A stretch of DNA of 64,000 nucleotides from NCBI GenBank assembly GCA_019925095.2, contig CM034415.1, positions 6,915,001 through 6,979,000 of the forward strand, in the 5' to 3' direction. This stretch comes from Dendrolimus kikuchii. Lineage: Eukaryota > Arthropoda > Insecta > Lepidoptera > Lasiocampidae. The position numbers and the translations under genes are program-made. Below the pieces are notes generated by a model, which was given only the letters and a program-made list of their open reading frames with translations, had not been told where the DNA came from and ran no database searches. This document shows, piece by piece, positions 59,301-64,000 of the stretch. How positions within the stretch are numbered: the stretch's first letter is position 1; every line of letters starts with the position of its first letter.

Positions 59301-62300
59301 AAATAAGTAATACACACAAGAGAAGAAAAGGAAGATCTACAGCCATTTTGAACTCTCAGCGTGATTTTCGTGGATCTTGTAAATAGCAGTGTGTTTGATT
59401 AGTGCAACTAGTATTGATCGGTGATATCGATACAATTAGTGCTATATCTGTTCAGTGGAAGATCCGGGTTCTAGTGCTAACTTGTGTTGGTTAACCTTGA
59501 ATGTGCCGTTTAGTATAGTAGTGCTGATCATACCTATTCCTATTGTAGCACCTATAAATAAATACAGTCCATTCAAGGGCTGTTCATTCCGTACACCGCC
59601 TGCACCGTACACATATAGTATAGGATTTGGTCCTGAAGGCCCACTCGAAATAGTAAACACTCACCCTAGCCCAGTCGTAGTCCATGGGCACCTTGGGCGG
59701 CTCCTCCTCCTCCTTGACGATGATCCTGCCCTCGTCCACCAGCCTCTGGTAGACCTCCCTCACGGCAGCGCCCAGGGTGTCGAAGGAGTCCGGGACGGTG
59801 GCCCCGTACGCGCGGAGGGAGGCGTTCTTCGCGACCGCCTTCTCCAGCGCTGAGCCGGCGAGCGAGCCCGCGTGCCCGAACTGCACCTCCGACGTGAACA
59901 TGTCTATGAAGAACGAAGATATTTCGTACTTAATATAACGGTCGAATATTAGGAATGATAACCGACCAATAAAATGTAACTTTTTAATACAAAGGCTGAT
60001 TTTTCAATCATCAGATAAAATTTATCAGTCGAATAAAAGATAACATGATAGAGTTCAAAAGCGAAATCATTCAAATATCTTATTCATAATCCCTATAAAG
60101 ATGATAGGGACAGACAGACGGAGTTACTTTCGCATTTATAATATTAATAAAGATTAATATTATAAATGCGAAAGTAACTCCGTCTGTCTGTCTGTTCCGT
60201 TTTCACGGAAAAACTACTGGAACGATTTGGCTGAAACTCAGTATATATTGTTAAGAGTTAGCAGAACTCGAATTAAAATGCCGTTGGAATTATTATAGAG
60301 TTTATTAGAACTATACGTAAACTCAGGTACAAATATAACCGAACGCAACAAATCCAAACGTAATGCAGAAGGTCGTAATTCAATAAAACTCGCAAAGTCC
60401 GTCGCTATTAGATCCCCGATTACACGTCACACCTTGATCGTAGTTGTCACTGAACTGTCGTCTCTCTCCATCAGGCCTTGGTTTTATACCTCACAGATAC
60501 AAATGTGCCCGTATCGTAGTCGACTTAATCCGCAACACCTAGTTAACGATTCGGCCGCAAGCGGCCATAAACCAGTACAATAAAACAATGTGGTGTGTGT
60601 GTGGGCTGTTCTCTAGAAACGTATGCTAATCAATAAGTACGCAAAAGAAGACGATCATAAAAGAATTACAATTAGTTCGAATGCCGACGGGTAATAAATG
60701 TGCTTCTACAAATCTGTACGTGGAATTTGTCTTTGTCGGCGCCTAGGTTGTAACAATATATATTCGATGCCGAGAATGAACATAGGATAGTTTTTATCTC
60801 GAAAAATGGGATAGTTACCGGGATTAAAATATATTTGTCTCTCTGTTTGTTATGCTTTTACGGAATAACTACTGGACCCATTTGGCTAAAATTCGTTATA
60901 TATGTGTATTAATACCGAGGGTGGACAAGGGATACTTTTTATCCCGGATAATGGGATAGATTTACTTAAAGGTTATCCCAAAAAGGAGGATAGCTTTTTT
61001 TTGTGATTTGCCATTTTCGTCATTTTGGTCATCTTTGTCCCTTGTTCTTTTTAAAAATAACATACCTGAACATGTACCAATGCACCAGGCCACGAGTGGT
61101 TTCTTGATGATGCCGTCCCTTATGGCCTTACACACGTGATACTCCTCAACACCCCCCACCTCCCCTAGTAGCACCAGCATCTTAACATGAGGGTCGGCTT
61201 CGAACCTGTCGCGAATTAAAAACATACTTATAAACCCTTCTTCTCTTCAAGCCACATGTTGCGAAGCGGTGGTAAATTAGATTACGCTCCCATAGAGTAA
61301 ATAATAACCGTAAACAAAATTAAAACTAAATAATTAAAATGAACAAGTTGGCGGTAGACAGTTGACATCCTAGTCTTCCCGCGATCACGGCTACTGAAAA
61401 GTGGCTGCAACGTCGGGATAGTAAATATCAAATAAATTATCGCACTTAAAACCGTTAACACGTAGTTTTATTATTTATACTAGTCGCGAAAACTTAAGAA
61501 AATATTAAATGATAAATCCAATAGACAATTTATTTATTTGTTTGGGAAACATACAATAATTAATATTCTTAAATATAAAACACAAAATTAATACATATAT
61601 CAATTAAGTTTCCACTAAAAAATAATTTATATAAAAAAAAGGCTCAAATAGTTAATTACAAAAAATTTACATTAACAATATATTAGGGCACATAATGGGA
61701 CACGTGTTACCTTTAATAGCCCACTGCATGGGAAATGTCGACGGCGCCAGTGCTCCTGCACTTTTAACAAAATTTTTACTACCACAAAATGCAGTATCTT
61801 TTTATTTGGCATCGACTTCAACATGTTGTAGAATTTATTTATTTTTTGCTTTTTAGTTACTCTTGAACTCGTTTTCTTTTCTTTAGAATATTTTTATTTC
61901 TATGAGAGAATTTTGTTATTTTTCTTACTATTATGTCAGAATTAATTATTGATTATCTACTAAATAATAAATAAATACTTGATGTCACAATTTAAGTGAA
62001 TTTAATTTATTTAACTGACACTTCTGTTTTATTTCTAATTCTATGGATACAGAAAGACCTTTCCGTAAGACCGACCAATCAGCACGGGAGGTCAGTGACA
62101 TCGCATGCCGTTTCACAATTTGACGATTTCACGTCGATAGATTATAATCTAATGAAAAATAATGCGTTAAATTGTAAGCAGTGTGTTACGATTCACAATA
62201 TTTCGACAGTTTACAATCTCGCGAGATAGATTAGTATAATCTAACAATATTTACAAATTGACGGTGACATATATATATTTGACGAAAACAATTAGTTAGA

Positions 62301-62850
62301 AGTTCCTGATGCCGACGATGTGTTATCTTAATAGGCCACTGATGGGTCATACGTTACCATAATAGGCCACTGTATAGGACATTTGTTACCTTAATAGGCC
62401 ACTATATGGGACATACACTACCTTAATAGGCCACTGTATGGGACATTTGTTACCTTAATAGGCCACTATATGGGACATTCATTACCTTAATAGGCCACTG
62501 TATAGGACATTTGTTACCTTAATAGGCCACTATATGGGACATCCATTACCTTAATAGGCCACTGTATGGGACATTTGTTACCTTAATAGGCCACTATATG
62601 GGACATCCATTACCTTAATAGGCCACTGTATGGGACATTTGTTACCTTAATAGGCAACCGTAAGCAGCATGCTTTATCTTAATAGGCCACAATATGGAAG
62701 ATGCCTTACCTCAACAGGTGGTCGATGAATGTGGTCCCTGGGTATCTGTCACCCCCGATGGCCACTCCTTCGCACACACCATCTGCCTCCTTTGACAGGA
62801 TGTTGTTTAATTCGTTGCTCATGCCACCGGAACGAGACACGTACGCAACG
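53169..62850 (-). CDS. ATPCL: ATP-citrate lyase (ATP-citrate synthase), C-terminal eight exons
   Basis: Cytosolic enzyme joining citrate, CoA and ATP to give acetyl-CoA, oxaloacetate, ADP and phosphate; it feeds lipid synthesis and histone acetylation and works as a homotetramer. Exons in order: 62850-62710, 61205-61066, 59903-59665, 57904-57762, 57017-56855, 55888-55755, 54554-54348, 53331-53169. All phases agree and give about 442 codons, close to the matching C-terminal part of animal ACLY. Visible: [16 protein letters not shown] (CoA-ligase domain), VQFGHAGS with the phosphorylated catalytic His, [41 protein letters not shown] and YRHPWDD of the citrate-synthase-like domain. The N-terminal ATP-grasp half is beyond the right edge. 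The gene runs toward the BTB gene, about 16-20 kb away. Confidence 0.95.
53395..53694 (-). mobile_element. Family A retroposon in ATPCL intron
   Basis: Nearly full length; about 15 bp are missing in the CGCCTATGGACATTTG block. Confidence 0.7.
53885..54140 (+). repeat. Hammerhead-like dispersed repeat, copy 2
   Basis: GTGATCATGGCTACTAAAAA, GTGGCCAAAACGTCGG; GAAA is mutated to AAAA here. Confidence 0.5.
54215..54353. repeat. 41-bp tandem array overlapping a 5' splice site
   Basis: Units start at 54,215, 54,256, 54,297 and 54,338, exactly 41 bp apart. The last, partial unit covers the ATPCL exon end and its donor. On the - strand each unit reads CACTCA|GTGAG. Confidence 0.92.
54348..54554 (-). 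CDS. ATPCL: ATPCL exon 7 in window
   Basis: GTGTCAG acceptor, CACTCA|GTGAGT donor. Encodes [20 protein letters not shown], then [20 protein letters not shown]. Phase 2 in and 2 out. Confidence 0.93.
54690..55003 (-). mobile_element. Family A retroposon in ATPCL intron
   Basis: Nearly full length, with a few short insertions (for example around 54,780). Confidence 0.7.
55449..55680 (-). pseudogene. LINE reverse-transcriptase C-terminus, third family
   Basis: The - strand reads [20 protein letters not shown] and [20 protein letters not shown], ending RDLTLG and stop. The GR..RPKK.WLDV pattern is a LINE RT tail, different from the two other RTE-like types here. Confidence 0.6.
55755..55888 (-). 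CDS. ATPCL: ATPCL exon 6 in window
   Basis: GTCCAG acceptor, CACAG|GTACCG donor. Encodes [20 protein letters not shown] and [15 protein letters not shown]. Very GC-rich. Confidence 0.93.
55913..56600. repeat. 35-bp tandem array in ATPCL intron
   Basis: About 19-20 units of ATTCATTCGTTCGTGCGAAA plus ACACAATTACGACTC. A four-unit, 140-bp higher-order period is visible (TTCACTGGTT at 56,341 and 56,481). It ends about 25 bp from the acceptor of the adjacent exon. Confidence 0.93.
56855..57017 (-). CDS. ATPCL: ATPCL exon 5 in window
   Basis: TGTACAG acceptor, ACCATT|GTGAGT donor. Encodes [20 protein letters not shown] and [20 protein letters not shown], which contains a conserved active-site His of the citrate-synthase-like module. 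Confidence 0.94.
57050..57200 (+). repeat. Dispersed repeat, empty form
   Basis: Shares GGAGAAC...AAGGTCA and ACCGCTTCGCAA with the DNA on both sides of the pogo-like MITE at 11,842. It shows that locus before insertion. Confidence 0.55.
57201..57761. other. ATPCL intron, no feature
   Basis: No repeat or gene was recognised. Confidence 0.45.
57762..57904 (-). CDS. ATPCL: ATPCL exon 4 in window
   Basis: TTTTACAG acceptor, TTATG|GTAATA donor. Encodes [20 protein letters not shown], then [17 protein letters not shown]. Confidence 0.93.
57940..58216 (+). mobile_element. Family A retroposon in ATPCL intron
   Basis: Full length, more diverged; ends CTTATGCAATAAAAAA. Confidence 0.7.
58728..59048 (-). 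mobile_element. Family A retroposon in ATPCL intron
   Basis: Full-length, well-preserved copy that represents the family well. Confidence 0.75.
59049..59664. other. ATPCL intron, unclassified sequence
   Basis: Moderately GC-rich, with no readable protein. The frame on the + strand at 59,455-59,853 overlaps the exon antisense and is not real. Confidence 0.4.
59665..59903 (-). CDS. ATPCL: ATPCL exon 3 in window (catalytic His)
   Basis: TTCATAG acceptor, CTAGG|GTGAGT donor. Encodes [20 protein letters not shown], with the histidine of GHAG that is phosphorylated in the reaction, and ends [12 protein letters not shown]. Confidence 0.94.
60110..60191. repeat. Perfect 39-bp palindrome, 4-nt spacer
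   Basis: Left arm 60,110-60,148, right arm 60,153-60,191 (ATTAATATTATAAATGCGAA and on). The right arm is the 5' start of the Helitron-like family. Confidence 0.9.
60153..61056 (+). mobile_element. Helitron-like family copy without array, split by an LTR
   Basis: Matches 12,864-13,290 block by block once the solo LTR is removed. Ends TTTTCGTCATTTTGGTCATC, only about 10 bp before an ATPCL exon. Confidence 0.65.
60249..60755 (-). mobile_element. Solo LTR, copy 2
   Basis: 507 bp, TGTTAAGAG...GGTTGTAACA, flanked by ATAT on both sides. The insertion point is defined by the uninterrupted copy at 12.9 kb. Confidence 0.75.
61066..61205 (-). CDS. ATPCL: ATPCL exon 2 in window
   Basis: GCGACAG acceptor, TTCAG|GTATGT donor. 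Encodes [20 protein letters not shown] and [12 protein letters not shown]. Confidence 0.93.
61250..61480 (+). repeat. Hammerhead-like dispersed repeat, copy 3
   Basis: GCGATCACGGCTACTGAAAA, GTGGCTGCAACGTCGG; the most diverged copy. Confidence 0.45.
61481..62317. other. ATPCL intron, AT-rich
   Basis: One arm of the 52.3-kb inverted-repeat family lies at 61,805-61,885. Nothing else was seen. Confidence 0.45.
62318..62723. repeat. 32-bp tandem array in register with a 5' splice site
   Basis: About 12 units of TTACCTTAATAGGCCACTGT plus ATGGGACATTTG, alternating with a variant (ACTATA...CCAT), so a 64-bp dimer period in part. The 32-bp register continues through the exon donor, where TTACCTCAACAGGTGG replaces TTACCTTAATAGGCCA. 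Confidence 0.9.
62710..62850 (-). CDS. ATPCL: ATPCL exon 1 in window
   Basis: CTGCAG acceptor, TTGAG|GTAAGG donor. Encodes [20 protein letters not shown], then [20 protein letters not shown]. It begins with the last base of a codon, so at least one exon lies to the right, outside the window. Confidence 0.93.
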
Positions 62851-63374
62851 CTGCAGACAAATGATAATAATTTATTTATTATGAAAATTGAACAATTCAC
62901 GTGTTAAGGACAAGGGGAACATTGTGATGAAACCTGCACATTAAGTTAACCGATGTGCAAAACCTGTGTTCCTAAGTCCCAAGTATCCAGCGTTTCCATT
63001 CTATTGACAATTATAAACAACAGATATTGAAAATACGGGTTGTCTGGAAGAGAACGCTTCTTAGCGATAAGACCACCCATTGTGCACATTTAGAATATTT
63101 ATAGGCTAGAAAATTTTCTGTTTTCTGTAATGGTGTACAATAAAGCGTTATCTATCTATTTATCTATCTATAGACAATGTGCTTCTCACTCGCTTTAAAA
63201 TAATTTCAATCTAGCTTTTAAATTATTACCACGTCATAGTTCTTAAGTCGCTAGAAGGGACTAACCCCTAAGAGACAGGCTTGACCTATTTTAGGTTTAG
63301 TACCCAAACTGTCTTAATTTTAAGACAACATGTAAATTTAATTTTGGTGTCAATAAAAATCTTATTATTATTAT
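62851..63374. other. ATPCL upstream intron, no exon
   Basis: Contains a short SINE tail-like piece (63,130-63,180, ending in TCTATCTATTTATCTATCTA). No ATPCL coding sequence was found. Confidence 0.45.
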
Positions 63375-63923
63375 TGTTACGAGTTTAGCGGGACTCGAAT
63401 TAAAATGCCGTAGGAATTATTATAGAGTTTATTAGAACTATACAAACACGTATAACACGGGTACAATTATAATCGAACACAACAAATCCAAACGTAATGC
63501 AGAAGGTCGTAATTCCATAAAACGCGCAAAGTCCGTCACTAATAGATTCTCGAATGTACATACGTCTCGTCTTGATCGTGGTTCTCGCTTGACTGCCCCC
63601 TCCCTCATTCATGCCATCGTTTTATACTGCGCGAATGCAATGTGCCCGTCCGGTAACGTGGACCGAAATTCCTAGAATCAGCTTGTACTTTAAAATCCAT
63701 AACACCTCGCTGATGAAGCAGCCTTAAGCGGCCGTAAATTTGTACAATAGAACAATAAGCTGTTCTCTAGAAACGTATGCCAATAAATAAGTAAACAAAA
63801 GAAGACGATCATAAAAGAATTACAATAATTTCAATGTTATTAGTTCAAATGCCGACGGGTAATAAATGTGCTTCTACAAATCTGTACGTGGAATTTGTCT
63901 TTGTTGGCGCCTAGGTTGTAACA
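63375..63923 (-). mobile_element. Solo LTR, copy 3
   Basis: 549 bp, TGTTACGAG...GGTTGTAACA, with a perfect 4-bp duplication TTAT on each side (63,371-63,374 and 63,924-63,927). Confidence 0.8.
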
Positions 63924-64000
63924 TTATTAAGTATGGTATACCTTCTATTCCCCTATAAATGTGAGACCCAAGCCCAATAATGGGTCGTTTATGAGCTCTG

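Noticed and set aside
62851..64000. Search for further ATPCL exons
   Set aside because: No stretch matched the preceding part of the CoA-ligase domain.

Overview
This is a eukaryotic nuclear window, almost certainly from a moth or butterfly (Lepidoptera). The evidence is spliced genes with GT..AG introns, an arthropod BTB-pipsqueak transcription factor, an ATP-citrate lyase gene, and a load of repeats typical of lepidopteran genomes: Helitrons ending in CTAG, RTE-like LINE tails, an intact copia element, and hAT, pogo and Harbinger MITEs. No bacterial features are present. The species was not identified.

Layout. About 3.0 kb to 33.4 kb (perhaps 37.5 kb) on the + strand carries 14 to 15 short, mostly GC-rich exons of one BTB/POZ gene with psq-type helix-turn-helix DNA-binding motifs. 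Its first coding exon lies upstream of the window. The introns are packed with transposons. They include a copia retrotransposon with an uninterrupted 1337-codon frame on the - strand (24.2-28.9 kb), two copies of one Helitron-like family that each carry a different expanded 9-bp minisatellite (13.3 and 23.1 kb), and a 31-bp satellite-like array (18.2 kb). From 37.5 to 53.1 kb there is no recognisable gene; it is AT-rich DNA with SINEs, MITEs, Helitron ends and an inverted-repeat element filled with a 45-bp array. From 62.85 down to 53.17 kb on the - strand lie the last eight exons (about 442 codons) of ATP-citrate lyase; the 5' exons are beyond the right edge. The two genes converge tail to tail. 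They share no obvious pathway: one encodes a nuclear DNA-binding regulator, the other the cytosolic enzyme that makes acetyl-CoA from citrate.

Most interesting observation. Two of the ATP-citrate lyase introns begin with tandem arrays (41-bp and 32-bp units) that are exactly in register with the authentic 5' splice site. Every unit therefore carries a copy of the donor site, and use of the true exon followed by read-through meets an in-frame stop at once. A third array (35-bp units) lies just upstream of a 3' splice site of the same gene. All exon boundaries were placed by eye from splice consensus, reading phase and family similarity; no alignment, expression data or database search was available.
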